64,000 bases of DNA from Reyranella massiliensis 521 (GCF_000312425.1 NZ_HE997181.1:1607561-1671560); one strand, 5' to 3'. Counted from the stretch's first letter, positions 26,879 through 35,663 are shown. Program-made: numbers and translations. The notes: generated by a model from the letters alone, not told the origin.

Positions 26879-27913
26879 GTGAAGCGACGCGCATTGGTAA
26901 CGACGGGGTTAGCCTTTGGCGCCGGAGTATTCATTGCCCGGCGCTCCTATGCGCAGGGCGGGACACTGAACCTCTACTCGGCGCGCCACTACAACACGGA
27001 CGAAGCCCTCTACGGCAATTTTGCAGATCTGACCGGCATCAAGATCAACCGTGTCGATGCGGAGCCCGATCCGCTCGTCCAGCGCTTGAAGGCGGAAGGC
27101 GACAAGAGCCCCTGCGACGTCCTCATCACCACGGACGCCGGCCGCATCGAACGCGCCCGCGAGATGGGCCTGCTGCAGTCCGTGAACTCGGCCGTACTGG
27201 CCAAGGCCGTGCCCGCGCATCTGCGCGACCCGGACAATAGCTGGTTCGGCTTCTCCAAGCGTGCCCGCGTCATCTTCTACAACAAGGAGAAGGTGACGGC
27301 CGCCGATGCCCCCAAGACCTACGAGGACCTGGCCGACGCCAAGTGGAAGGGCAAGATCCTGATCCGGCCGTCGGGCCACATCTATAACCAGTCGCTCGTC
27401 GGCTCGATCCTGGCTGCGGACGGCCTGGAGAAGACCGAAGCCTGGGCCAAGGCGGTTGCCGGCAACCTCGCGCGGCCCCCGCGCGGCGGCGACACCGACC
27501 AGATCAAGGGCGTCGCGGCCGGGCAGGCGGAGATCGCCGTAGCGAACACCTATTATTACGTGAACCTCCTGCGCTCGAAAAAGCCGGAGGATCGCGAGGT
27601 CGCGGCGAAGGTCGGGGTCGTGTTCCCCAACCAGGCGAACCGCGGCACGCATGTGAACATCAGCGGCGGCGCGGTAGCCAAGCATGCGCCGAACAAGGAA
27701 GCCGCGGTCAAGTTCCTGGAATACCTGGTGTCGCCGCAGGCGCAGCGTTACTTCGCCGAGGGCAATTCGGAGTTCCCCGTCGTTGCCGGCGTCGAGCTGT
27801 CGCCGGAGCTGAAGTCGCTTGGCACCTTCAAGGAGGATCAGCTCAACGCCCGCGTCTTCGCGCAGAACAATGCCGAAGCGTTGAAGATCATGGACCGCGC
27901 GGGCTGGAAGTAA
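26879..27913 (+). CDS. Fe(III)-type ABC transporter substrate-binding protein (344 aa)
   Basis: A Tat-like leader (KRRALVTTG, cleavage near SYAQ) precedes a class II binding protein of the FbpA/FutA group: LNLYSARHYNTDEALYGNFADLTGIKI, GLAxKARVIFYNK-type block (here GFSKRARVIFYNKEK), and the clustered tyrosines in ANTYYYVNLL that coordinate ferric iron in FutA-like proteins. It should deliver Fe3+ to a permease in the inner membrane. The GTG at 26879 follows GGAGG; an in-frame GTG 12 bp upstream is less likely. The 3' end overlaps the convergent permease gene by 26 bp. Confidence 0.88.
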   Translation: MKRRALVTTGLAFGAGVFIARRSYAQGGTLNLYSARHYNTDEALYGNFADLTGIKINRVDAEPDPLVQRLKAEGDKSPCDVLITTDAGRIERAREMGLLQSVNSAVLAKAVPAHLRDPDNSWFGFSKRARVIFYNKEKVTAADAPKTYEDLADAKWKGKILIRPSGHIYNQSLVGSILAADGLEKTEAWAKAVAGNLARPPRGGDTDQIKGVAAGQAEIAVANTYYYVNLLRSKKPEDREVAAKVGVVFPNQANRGTHVNISGGAVAKHAPNKEAAVKFLEYLVSPQAQRYFAEGNSEFPVVAGVELSPELKSLGTFKEDQLNARVFAQNNAEALKIMDRAGWK

Positions 27914-29549
27914 TTCTCGCCGTGGCCGCGACGGCGCGGCTGAGCAGGATCACCGGAACGAGCGACACGGTGACGATGAGGATTGCTCCGACGGCCGCCT
28001 GAGCCAGGCGTTCGTCGGAGGCGAAGCGGAAGACGCCGACCGCCAGCGTGTCGAAGTTGAACGGCCGGATCAGCAAGGTTGCCGGCAGTTCTTTCAGGAC
28101 CTCGACGAAGGCAATGATCGCGGCCGTGAGCAGGGGGCCGCGCAGCATCGGCAAGTGGATGAAGCGCAGGACCTGGCACGGCCGGGCGCCGAGCACGCGT
28201 GCACTGGCGTCCATGGCCGGATCGATCGCAGCCAGTCCAGGCGCGACATTGGCCAGGCCGACCGCCAGGAAACGTACCGTGTAGGCCGTCAGCAGAGCAA
28301 ACGCCGTGCCGCTCAACAGGAGGCCGACCGGCACGCCGAAGAGACCCTGCGCCAGCCGGTCGATACCGTGGTCGGCCGCCGCCAGGGGCAGCAGCACGCC
28401 GACGGCGATGACGGCACCGGGAATCGCATAGCCCAGAGAGGCGAACTCGATGGTGCGGTTGAGAGCACGGCGGCGCACCAGGCGGCCGGCATAGCTCAGG
28501 AACACTGCCATCGCGACGATGATGATGGCGGCGAGCGTGGCGAGCACCAGGCTGTTGATGGCATCGCCCACGAAGTGCTCGTCGGCGACCGTCGCGCCCG
28601 AGGTCAGGGCGAGGCGGGCAAGGTGCAGCGTGGGCAGTACGAAGCCCAGCAGGACCGGGAGGATGCAGGCGGCCGCGGCCAGCAGGCCGGCGCCGGCCGA
28701 CAACGCCGCCGGTTCGGCATGATGGCGCAGGTTGGATGCGATGGTGAAACGCGCCCGGCCACGCGAATGGCGCTCCAGCAGGATGAGAACGGCCGCGATT
28801 GCGATCAGCGCCAGCGAGATCTGCGCGGCGCCTTCGCGATTTCCCATGCCGTACCAGGTTCGATAGATCGCCGTCGTGAACGTGTGAACGCCGTAGTACT
28901 GGACCGTCCCGAAATCGGCGAGTGCTTCGAGCAGGGCGAGTGCCGTGCCCGCTGCGACGGCGGGACGGGCGAGCGGCAGGCCGATGCGCAGGAAAGTGCG
29001 CCACGGCCCATGGCCCAGGATGCGGCTCGCCTCCAGCAGCGCCGGCGATTGCGACAGGAACGCCGCGCGTGCCGCGAGATAGACGTAGGGATAGAGGACC
29101 AGCGTGAAGAGGAAGGCCACGCCGCTCGCCGACCCGAGGTCGGGGAACCAATAGTCGGCGCGGCCCCAGCCCATTGTATCGCGAAGCGCCGTCTGGATCG
29201 GGCCGGCGTAGGCCAGCAGATCGGCATAGGCGTAACCGATGATGTAGGTCGGCAGGACCAGCGGCAGCAGAAGCGCCCATTGCAGGATGCGGCTGCCGGG
29301 GAAGCGGCACATGGTGACCAGCCAGGCGGTGCCGGTGCCAATGACGACGGTGCCGGCGCCGACGCCCAGCAACAGGACAATCGTGTTGGCGACGATGTCG
29401 GAAAGCTGGGTTTCGGCGAGGTGGCGCCAGAGCTCGCCCTGCCACGTGAAGAGGCTGGAGGCGATGCCGAGCAGCGGCATCGCCACAAGGGCTGCAACGC
29501 AGAAAGCGCCCAGTCGCCAGATCACGGCAGAAGTCCGTCCGATCGCCAC
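27888..29549 (-). CDS. Iron-type ABC transporter permease, FbpB-like (553 aa)
   Basis: This is a fused two-module permease with about 12 membrane helices. Each half has an EAA-like loop (LLEASRILGHGPWRTFLRIGLPLARPA in the first, MDASARVLGARPCQVLRFIHLPMLRGP in the second), the layout of FbpB/SfuB ferric permeases. The start is unclear: no ATG is available, and GTG at 29549 or 29525 are candidates. The upstream one lies in the T-tract of the rplI terminator. No ATPase subunit gene is seen in the window. Confidence 0.85.
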   Translation of the reverse strand: MAIGRTSAVIWRLGAFCVAALVAMPLLGIASSLFTWQGELWRHLAETQLSDIVANTIVLLLGVGAGTVVIGTGTAWLVTMCRFPGSRILQWALLLPLVLPTYIIGYAYADLLAYAGPIQTALRDTMGWGRADYWFPDLGSASGVAFLFTLVLYPYVYLAARAAFLSQSPALLEASRILGHGPWRTFLRIGLPLARPAVAAGTALALLEALADFGTVQYYGVHTFTTAIYRTWYGMGNREGAAQISLALIAIAAVLILLERHSRGRARFTIASNLRHHAEPAALSAGAGLLAAAACILPVLLGFVLPTLHLARLALTSGATVADEHFVGDAINSLVLATLAAIIIVAMAVFLSYAGRLVRRRALNRTIEFASLGYAIPGAVIAVGVLLPLAAADHGIDRLAQGLFGVPVGLLLSGTAFALLTAYTVRFLAVGLANVAPGLAAIDPAMDASARVLGARPCQVLRFIHLPMLRGPLLTAAIIAFVEVLKELPATLLIRPFNFDTLAVGVFRFASDERLAQAAVGAILIVTVSLVPVILLSRAVAATARITSSPRGP

Positions 29550-29556
29550 AAAAGAA

Positions 29557-29589
29557 AACGCATGCCACCGGGGTACGATGGCATGCGTT
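29557..29589 (-). terminator. Intrinsic terminator after rplI
   Basis: AACGCATGCCA and TGGCATGCGTT form a perfect 11-bp stem with an 11-base loop. On the minus strand the stem is followed by TTTTCTTTT. It lies 34 bp after the rplI stop and should end the rpsF-rpsR-rplI transcript. The T-tract runs into the start region of the permease gene. Confidence 0.9.
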
Positions 29590-29622
29590 CGCAGACTTGC
29601 ACGGTGCCCGGGGGCACGCGAG

Positions 29623-30264
29623 CTACTTCTTTTCGGCCGGTGCTTCTTCGCCCTCGGCTGGAGCCTCGGCAGCTTCGCTCTCGGCAGCGGCCTTGGCTTC
29701 GAACAGCGCGGCGGCCTGTTCGGCAGCACGCTGAGCGGCTTCCGCGGCTTCCATCGCTGCGCGTTCGGTCTCGGCAACCAGCGTGCCGCCCTTGCTGAGG
29801 AACTCGGCCTCGTCGGGCGAACGGGCAACGATCGTGGTGATCTCGACCGTGACTTCCGGATGGAGGTGCACCTTGATCTTGTGCGCGCCCAGCGTCTTGA
29901 TCGGCTTGTCGAGCTCGATCTGGCTGCGCTGGAGCTTGACGCCTTCCGCAACAGCGCCGTCGGCGATGTCGCGCGAGGTGACCGAACCGTAGAGCTGCAG
30001 GGCTTCCGACGCCTGGCGGATCAGAGTGACCTTGAGGTCGCTCATCTTCGCGCCGACGGCCTCGGCTTCCGAGCGGCGCTCGAGGTTCTGGGCCTCGAGA
30101 GTCTTACGCTGCGACTCGAAGTAGGTGATGTTGTCCTTGGTGGCGCGCAGGGCCTTCTTCTGCGGCAGGAGGAAGTTGCGGGCGAAGCCGGGCTTCACCT
30201 TCACAACATCGCCCATCTGACCGAGCTTCGGCACGCGCTCCAGCAGGATGACGTTCATCGGCAT
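29623..30264 (-). CDS. rplI: 50S ribosomal protein L9 (213 aa)
   Basis: The N-terminal RNA-binding domain is standard (MNVILLERVPKLGQMGDVVKVKPGFARNFLLPQKKALRAT), joined by the long helix to the C-terminal domain (VTSRDIADG, VHLHPEVTVEITTIVA). The protein is about 60 residues longer than E. coli L9 through an Ala/Glu-rich tail (EAAEAPAEGEEAPAEKK), typical of alphaproteobacterial forms. ATG at 30264 (MPMN), with a second ATG two codons later; GGAGA lies upstream. It is the last gene of the rpsF operon. Confidence 0.96.
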   Translation of the reverse strand: MPMNVILLERVPKLGQMGDVVKVKPGFARNFLLPQKKALRATKDNITYFESQRKTLEAQNLERRSEAEAVGAKMSDLKVTLIRQASEALQLYGSVTSRDIADGAVAEGVKLQRSQIELDKPIKTLGAHKIKVHLHPEVTVEITTIVARSPDEAEFLSKGGTLVAETERAAMEAAEAAQRAAEQAAALFEAKAAAESEAAEAPAEGEEAPAEKK

Positions 30265-30279
30265 GATCGCGTCTCCTGG

Positions 30280-30513
30280 TTAGGCGATTACGTAGGGCAG
30301 GAGCGCCAGGAAGCGGGCGCGCTTGATCGCCTGGGCGAGCTCACGCTGCTTCTTGGACGAGACCGCCGAAATGCGGCTCGGAACGATCTTGCCGCGTTCG
30401 GAGACGAAACGCTGCAGAAGGCGCACGTCCTTGTAGTCGATCTTCGGCGCATTGGCGCCCGAGAACGGGCAGCTCTTGCGGCGACGGGTGAAGGGGCGGC
30501 GTTGCGCGCTCAT
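30280..30513 (-). CDS. rpsR: 30S ribosomal protein S18 (77 aa)
   Basis: The short basic protein has the S18 pattern [43 protein letters not shown] then [21 protein letters not shown]. It binds 16S rRNA together with S6. Its ATG overlaps the rpsF stop by 4 bp (ATGA), keeping the two partners coupled. Confidence 0.97.
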   Translation of the reverse strand: MSAQRRPFTRRRKSCPFSGANAPKIDYKDVRLLQRFVSERGKIVPSRISAVSSKKQRELAQAIKRARFLALLPYVIA

Positions 30514-30962
30514 TCTTCTTCTCCTGCTTGGATGGCGACCGGCGCGGCAGCTTCGTCACCGAAGCGCGGACGCTCGCGGCGCGGCGGACGGTCGCCCCAG
30601 CGATCGCCACGATCGCCGCCCGGACGGTCCGACTTCTCGGCGCTGCGCTGCATGACGGCCGAGGGGCCTTCCTCGAGCTCGTCGACGCGAACCGTGATGA
30701 AGCGGATGATGTCTTCGTTGATCGACATCGTGCGCTCCAGCTCCTTCACCGCCGCCGACGGGGCGTCGATGTTGAGCAGGGTGTAGTGGCCCTTGCGGTT
30801 CTTCTTGATGCGATAGGTCAGCGAGCGCAGGCCCCAGTACTCCTTCTTGGAGACGGTGCCGCCCAGGCCGGTGACCAGCTCGGCGAACTGGTTGGTCAGT
30901 GCCTCCACCTGCGTCGTCGGGACATCCTGACGCGCAATGAAGACGTTCTCGTAGAGTGCCAT
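30510..30962 (-). CDS. rpsF: 30S ribosomal protein S6 (150 aa)
   Basis: The ferredoxin-like S6 core is complete ([83 protein letters not shown]). It is followed by a basic, disordered Arg/Asp-rich tail of about 50 residues, usual in this class. AAGGAG precedes the ATG at good distance. A structured leader and a strong promoter lie upstream. Confidence 0.97.
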   Translation of the reverse strand: MALYENVFIARQDVPTTQVEALTNQFAELVTGLGGTVSKKEYWGLRSLTYRIKKNRKGHYTLLNIDAPSAAVKELERTMSINEDIIRFITVRVDELEEGPSAVMQRSAEKSDRPGGDRGDRWGDRPPRRERPRFGDEAAAPVAIQAGEEE

Positions 30963-31021
30963 GTCGTTTTGGCTCCTTATGGCTGTTAGCGACCCGGAGT
31001 TCAGGGAACCGGCCGGATCTA

Positions 31022-31096
31022 GCCGGCTCCCTGCATCTGCCCCAAACGGGTGGATGCTCGAGCCGGCAAGGAGATCGGGGCCGATTTAGGCCCCGA
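31022..31096 (-). ncRNA. Structured leader of the rpsF-rpsR-rplI transcript
   Basis: Two hairpins fill the leader. One is a perfect 8-bp stem TCGGGGCC/GGCCCCGA (31075-31096) with a 6-base loop near the predicted 5' end. The other (31022-31067) has an 8-bp outer helix GCCGGCTC/GAGCCGGC, an asymmetric internal loop, a 5-bp inner helix and a large loop that includes CCCG. E. coli and other bacteria have an S6:S18-binding leader element with a conserved CCG. This may be its counterpart, but I cannot confirm the consensus. Confidence 0.5.
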
Positions 31097-31105
31097 AGAG
31101 CGGCG

Positions 31106-31133
31106 GTTATACAGGCCCACCGCCCGAAATCAA
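31106..31133 (-). promoter_or_regulatory. Sigma-70-like promoter of the rpsF operon
   Basis: On the minus strand TTGATT (31133-31128) and TATAAC (31111-31106) are separated by 16 bp, matching five of six and five of six or close to the consensus boxes. Transcription would begin near 31099, leaving a leader of about 137 nt. Confidence 0.65.
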
Positions 31134-31149
31134 GCAATCCCGGTGCGGC

Positions 31150-31177
31150 TTGACTGCGTCGGGCGCGCCGGTATGAC
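31150..31177 (+). promoter_or_regulatory. Sigma-70-like promoter of fabD
   Basis: TTGACT (31150-31155) and TATGAC (31172-31177) are 16 bp apart, and the fabD ATG is 38 bp downstream. It lies back to back with the rpsF promoter in the 253-bp divergent region. Confidence 0.6.
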
Positions 31178-31215
31178 TGCCCGCAATTCGCGTCGAACAA
31201 AGGGGGAAAACGCGT

Positions 31216-32157
31216 ATGAGTCGGGCTTTCGTCTTCCCGGGCCAGGGATCTCAGGCCGTCGGCATGGGCGTCGACCTCGCAGGAGCCTTCACGACCGCCC
31301 GCGACGTATTCGGCGAAGTCGACGAGGCGTTGGGCCAGAATTTGTCGAAGCTGATGCGGGAAGGGCCCGAAAGCGACCTGACCCTGACCGAGAATGCCCA
31401 GCCCGCCCTGATGGCCGTGAGCGTCGCGGTCGTGCGGATCCTCGAAAAGGACGGCGGTAAGCCACTACCGTCTCTGGCGGACTATGTCGCCGGCCATTCG
31501 CTCGGCGAATACTCAGCCCTCGCGGCCGCAGGCGCGCTACAGCTCGCAGACGCCGCGAGACTCCTGAAGTTGCGCGGCCAGTCCATGCAGAAGGCCGTGC
31601 CGGTCGGCGTCGGCGCCATGGCGGCCCTGTTGGGCATCGAGCTCGAACCGGCGCAGGAAGCCTGCAAGGAAGCCGCGCAGGGCCAGATCGTGGCCGTGGC
31701 CAACGACAATGGCGGCGGTCAGGTCGTAGTCAGCGGCCATAAGGAAGCCGTCGAACGGGCGATCGAGGCGGCCAAGGCCAAGGGCTGCAAGCGCGGCATG
31801 ATGCTGCCGGTGAGCGCGCCCTTCCATTGCCCGTTGATGCAGCCCGCCGCCGATGCGATGAAGGCGGCGCTCGAAGGCGTCGCGCTAGTGCCGCCGCGGG
31901 TCCCGTTGGTGGCCAACGTGCTGGCCGCCGAAGTCAGCGACCCAGGTGCGATCAAGCAGCGGCTGGTGGAACAGGTGACGGGCCTCGTGCGCTGGCGCGA
32001 AGGCGTGCAGTACATGAAGACGAAGGGCATCGACACGCTGGTCGAGTGCGGCACCGGCAAGGTCCTGTCGGGCCTGGTCAAGCGCATCGACAAGGATATG
32101 ACGGGCCTGGCGCTCAATACGCCGTCCGACATCGAAGCCTTCCTGAAAACCGCCTGA
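31216..32157 (+). CDS. fabD: Malonyl-CoA:ACP transacylase FabD (313 aa)
   Basis: It moves malonyl groups from CoA to acyl carrier protein for fatty-acid synthesis. The start FVFPGQGSQAVGMG is the family signature. Catalytic Ser95 lies in GHSLGEYSA and catalytic His204 in SAPFHCPLM. Length is normal. It heads the fabD-fabG-acpP-fabF cluster; the upstream AAGGGGGAAAA acts as ribosome binding site. Confidence 0.96.
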   Translation: MSRAFVFPGQGSQAVGMGVDLAGAFTTARDVFGEVDEALGQNLSKLMREGPESDLTLTENAQPALMAVSVAVVRILEKDGGKPLPSLADYVAGHSLGEYSALAAAGALQLADAARLLKLRGQSMQKAVPVGVGAMAALLGIELEPAQEACKEAAQGQIVAVANDNGGGQVVVSGHKEAVERAIEAAKAKGCKRGMMLPVSAPFHCPLMQPAADAMKAALEGVALVPPRVPLVANVLAAEVSDPGAIKQRLVEQVTGLVRWREGVQYMKTKGIDTLVECGTGKVLSGLVKRIDKDMTGLALNTPSDIEAFLKTA

Positions 32158-32168
32158 GGAGTAGCGGC

Positions 32169-32906
32169 ATGTTCAATCTCAGCGGCAAGGCAGCCCTCGT
32201 GACCGGCGCGTCGGGCGGCATCGGCGGCGCGATCGCCCGGGCTCTGCACAAGCAGGGCGCGACCGTCACCCTGTCGGGCACGCGTGCGGATGCCCTGGAA
32301 CAGCTCAAGGCTGAGCTCGGCGAGCGGGCTCATGTCGTTGCCGCGAAGATGGACGACGCTGCCGACATCGAACGCCTGGCCAAGGAGGCCGAGGCGGCGA
32401 TGGGCAAGATCGACATTCTGGTGAACAATGCCGGCATCACGCGCGACAACATCTCGATGCGCATGAAGGACGAGGAGTGGGAGAAGGTACTGCAGGTGAA
32501 TCTCACCGGCACCTTTCGCCTCACGCGCGCGGCGATGCGCGGCATGATGAAGCGCCGGTTCGGCCGCGTCATCAACATCACCTCGATCGTCGGCGTTACC
32601 GGCAACCCCGGCCAGGCGAACTACGCGGCCGCCAAGGCCGGCCTCATCGGCATGTCGAAGTCGCTGGCGCAGGAGCTGGCCTCGCGCGGGATCACCGTGA
32701 ACTGCGTGGCGCCGGGTTTCATCGCCACGCCGATGACCGACGCCCTGACCGACGACCAGAAGAAGGCAATCCTCGGCCGCGTGCCGGCGGACCGCCTGGG
32801 CGCGCCCGAGGAAATCGCGTCCGGCGTCGTCTATCTGGCCAGCGACGAAGCGGGCTATGTCACCGGCCAGACCCTCCACATCAATGGCGGGATGGCGATG
32901 ATCTGA
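32169..32906 (+). CDS. fabG: 3-oxoacyl-ACP reductase FabG (245 aa)
   Basis: An SDR reductase with cofactor motif TGASGGIG (12-19), NNAG (86-89), and the catalytic Ser139, Tyr152 and Lys156 (NYAAAKAGLIG). The C-terminal LASDEAGYVTGQTLHINGGMAM is standard for FabG. It reduces 3-oxoacyl-ACP with NADPH. It starts 11 bp after fabD and is probably on the same mRNA. Confidence 0.96.
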   Translation: MFNLSGKAALVTGASGGIGGAIARALHKQGATVTLSGTRADALEQLKAELGERAHVVAAKMDDAADIERLAKEAEAAMGKIDILVNNAGITRDNISMRMKDEEWEKVLQVNLTGTFRLTRAAMRGMMKRRFGRVINITSIVGVTGNPGQANYAAAKAGLIGMSKSLAQELASRGITVNCVAPGFIATPMTDALTDDQKKAILGRVPADRLGAPEEIASGVVYLASDEAGYVTGQTLHINGGMAMI

Positions 32907-32991
32907 GGGGAGGTCTTTGGGACAACCCTTCAAGTGCCTGATTTTGTGGGCTTTTCGGTCCTAGCCAATGGCCGTGGAGCTATGTTAAGAG

Positions 32992-33031
32992 CCCGGACTT
33001 CGCCCATCCCCTTAGGCGACCGGGATTTTTT
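32992..33031 (+). terminator. Terminator-like hairpin between fabG and acpP
   Basis: CCCGG (32992-32996) pairs with CCGGG (33020-33024), with an inner CGCC/GGCG helix. The structure is followed directly by ATTTTTT. It ends 24 bp before the acpP ATG and 125 bp after fabG. It could end the fabDG transcript or act as an attenuator in the acpP leader. Confidence 0.5.
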
Positions 33032-33055
33032 GGATAGATCGGGAAGGATAAGAAA

Positions 33056-33295
33056 ATGAGCGATATTGCCGAGCGCGTTAAGAAGATCGTCGTGGAGCAT
33101 CTCGGCGTCGAGGCCGCGCAGGTCAAGGAAGACGCCAAGTTCATCGACGATCTCGGCGCGGACAGCCTCGACACGGTCGAGCTGGTGATGGCGTTCGAAG
33201 AAGAGTTCGGCATCGAGATCCCGGACGACGCGGCGGAGAAGATCCAGACCGTCGGCGACGCGATCGGTTTCATCAAAGGCAACGCGAAGTCCTGA
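33056..33295 (+). CDS. acpP: Acyl carrier protein (79 aa)
   Basis: A small acidic protein with the phosphopantetheine site Ser37 in [24 protein letters not shown], the conserved helix II. It carries the growing acyl chain through fatty-acid and lipid A synthesis. A GGGAAGGA site precedes the ATG. It lies between fabG and fabF as in most proteobacteria. Confidence 0.97.
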   Translation: MSDIAERVKKIVVEHLGVEAAQVKEDAKFIDDLGADSLDTVELVMAFEEEFGIEIPDDAAEKIQTVGDAIGFIKGNAKS

Positions 33296-33326
33296 TCTTC
33301 GCCGGTTCCTGCAGCTAGGAAGGCGG

Positions 33327-34586
33327 ATGATGAGGCGAGTCGTCGTAACTGGTATGGGTATGGTGACGCCGTTGGGTGACGGCGTCGATACGAACTGGCG
33401 TCGCCTCATGGCGGCGGAGTCCGGCATTCGGGCCATCCAGGCTTTCGACACCTCCGATCTCGCGACCAAGATCGCGGGCGAGGTGCCGCTGGGCGACAAG
33501 GCGAACGGGCACTTCAATGCCGACGCCTACATCGCGCCCAAGGACCAGCGAAAGCTCGACAAGTTCATCGTCTTCGGTCTCGCGGCCGCCGAACAGGCGG
33601 TCGAGGATTCCGGCTGGAAGCCGCAGGACGAAGAGGGCATGACCCGAACCGGCGTCATGATCGGCGCCGGCATCGGCGGCCTGCAGACGATCTACGAGAC
33701 GTCGTTGGTGTTGAAGGAACGTGGACCGCGGCGCGTCAGCCCGTTCTTCATTCCCTCGGCGCTGATCAACCTCGTTTCCGGCCAGGTCTCGATCAAGTAC
33801 GGCTTCAAGGGACCGAACCATTCGGTGGTCACGGCCTGCGCGACTGGGGCCCATGCTCTGGGCGATGCGGCACGACTGATCCAGCTTGAGGACGCCGATG
33901 TGATGGTGGCCGGCGGTGCAGAAGCCGCGATCTGCCGCATCGGCATCGCGGGCTTCAACGCCTGCAAGGCACTGTCGACCGACTTCAACGACACGCCGAC
34001 CCGGGCCTCGCGGCCATGGGACAAGCGGCGCGACGGCTTCGTCATGGGCGAGGGCGCGGGCTGCGTGGTGCTCGAAGAATACGAACACGCCAAGAAGCGT
34101 GGCGCCAAGATCTACGCCGAAATCGTGGGCTACGGCCTCTCCGGCGACGCCTATCACATCACCGCACCGTCCGAGGATGGCGACGGGGCGATGCGTGCCA
34201 TGAAGGCGGCGCTCAAGCGTGCCAAGCTCGGCACCGACCAGATCGACTACGTGAACGCCCATGGCACCTCGACGATGGCCGACGTCATCGAGCTTGGCGC
34301 CGTCAAGCGGGCGTTCGGCGAAGACGCCTACAAGCTCTCCATGTCGTCGACCAAGTCGGCGACGGGACACCTGCTGGGCGCTGCTGGTGCGATCGAGGCG
34401 ATCTATGCGATCAAGTCGATCAACGAGCAGGCCGTTCCGCCGACCCTCAACCTCGACGAGCCCGACGAAGGTTGCGACATCGACCTGGTGCCCAAGCAGG
34501 CCAAGCAGCGCAAAGTTCGCTATGCGCTCAGCAATTCGTTTGGATTTGGTGGCACCAACGCTTCCTTGATCGTCGGCGCCGTCTGA
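33327..34586 (+). CDS. fabF: 3-oxoacyl-ACP synthase II FabF (419 aa)
   Basis: The elongating condensing enzyme. The thiolase-fold catalytic triad is Cys171 (VVTACATGAHALGD), His in NAHGTSTMAD (about 311) and His in SATGHLLGAAGA (about 348). The start RRVVVTGMGMVTPLGDG is typical of KAS I/II, and the length is normal. It follows acpP by 31 bp and is followed by mltG 16 bp later. Two adjacent ATG codons occur at 33327 and 33330. Confidence 0.96.
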   Translation: MMRRVVVTGMGMVTPLGDGVDTNWRRLMAAESGIRAIQAFDTSDLATKIAGEVPLGDKANGHFNADAYIAPKDQRKLDKFIVFGLAAAEQAVEDSGWKPQDEEGMTRTGVMIGAGIGGLQTIYETSLVLKERGPRRVSPFFIPSALINLVSGQVSIKYGFKGPNHSVVTACATGAHALGDAARLIQLEDADVMVAGGAEAAICRIGIAGFNACKALSTDFNDTPTRASRPWDKRRDGFVMGEGAGCVVLEEYEHAKKRGAKIYAEIVGYGLSGDAYHITAPSEDGDGAMRAMKAALKRAKLGTDQIDYVNAHGTSTMADVIELGAVKRAFGEDAYKLSMSSTKSATGHLLGAAGAIEAIYAIKSINEQAVPPTLNLDEPDEGCDIDLVPKQAKQRKVRYALSNSFGFGGTNASLIVGAV

Positions 34587-34602
34587 CCGCCGGGAGCTGA
34601 GT

Positions 34603-35661
34603 TTGCTCAGCTATTTTCGTTGGGTCCTCTTCTTTGTCGCGCTGCTCGTCACGGTGATGGGCGGTGCGCTCTATCTCGGCCACGCGATCCTCGTCGCCGA
34701 AGGACCGCTCGACAAGACCAAGAACGTCGTGATCCCGCGCGGTGCGGGGCCGACCACCATGTCGAAGCTGCTGCAGGAGGAAGGGGTTATCTCCCATCCG
34801 CGGCTGTTTCGCCTAGCATTGATGATCGACCCGTCGCCCAAGCCCATCAAGGCCGGCGAATATGAAGTGCCGGCCCACACGTCCATGCAGTCGCTGGTCG
34901 AGCTGTTGCAGTCCGGCAAGGTCGTTCAGCGCCGCCTGACCGTGCCGGAGGGCATGACGACCGCCGAGGTGCTCGATCTCGTGCGCAAGACGGAGGCGCT
35001 GTCGGGCGAGATCACGCTCGATCTGAAGGAAGGCGACCTTCTGCCGGAGACCTACTTCTATTCGCGCGACGACACGCGCGACGGTCTCCTGATGCGCATG
35101 AAGGAGGCGATGGAGAAGACGCTCGACGAGGCGTGGCGCAAGCGGGCCGCCGGCCTGCCGCTGGCAAACAAGCGCGATGCGCTGATCCTAGCGTCGATGA
35201 TCGAGAAGGAGACCGCGGTCCCGGCCGAACGGACCAAGGTTGCCGCGGTCTTCATCAACCGGCTGCGCCGCCGCATGAAGCTCGAAAGCGATCCGACCAC
35301 CATCTATGGCCTGACGGACGGCAAGGTGGCGTTCAATCGCGAACTGACGCGCGCCGATCTGACCTCCAACACGCCCTACAATACCTATGTGATCAGCGGC
35401 CTGCCGCGCGGCCCGATCTGCAACCCCGGCCGCGCCTCGATCGTGGCGGCGACCAATCCATTGGCGCGCGACCGCTCGCTCTTCTTCGTCGCTGACGGGC
35501 AGGGCGGGCATGCCTTCGCGCTCACGCTCTACGAGCATCAGCGCAACGTCGAGCGTTGGCGGCAGATCCAGCGCGAGCGTGCGGAGTCCCAGGAGCAGGC
35601 CCAGCCGCAGACGCCTGCACCGGCTCCCGCAACGCCGGCGCCCGCGCCGCGCCGACAGTAG
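34603..35661 (+). CDS. mltG: Endolytic murein transglycosylase MltG (352 aa)
   Basis: An N-terminal membrane helix (about 6-28) anchors a periplasmic LysM-like and YceG catalytic domain. The catalytic Glu is in LILASMIEKET, and the conserved YNTYVISGLPRGPICNPGRASIVAATNP stretch is present. It cuts nascent glycan strands and sets their length. The C-terminus is a Pro/Ala/Gln-rich extension. The start is TTG with GGGAG upstream. The fabF-mltG order is common in proteobacteria. Confidence 0.93.
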   Translation: MLSYFRWVLFFVALLVTVMGGALYLGHAILVAEGPLDKTKNVVIPRGAGPTTMSKLLQEEGVISHPRLFRLALMIDPSPKPIKAGEYEVPAHTSMQSLVELLQSGKVVQRRLTVPEGMTTAEVLDLVRKTEALSGEITLDLKEGDLLPETYFYSRDDTRDGLLMRMKEAMEKTLDEAWRKRAAGLPLANKRDALILASMIEKETAVPAERTKVAAVFINRLRRRMKLESDPTTIYGLTDGKVAFNRELTRADLTSNTPYNTYVISGLPRGPICNPGRASIVAATNPLARDRSLFFVADGQGGHAFALTLYEHQRNVERWRQIQRERAESQEQAQPQTPAPAPATPAPAPRRQ

Positions 35662-35663
35662 GG

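Noticed and set aside
28155..29798. 547-codon plus-strand frame opposite the permease
   Set aside because: Gln/Arg/Asp-rich antisense translation of a membrane protein gene.
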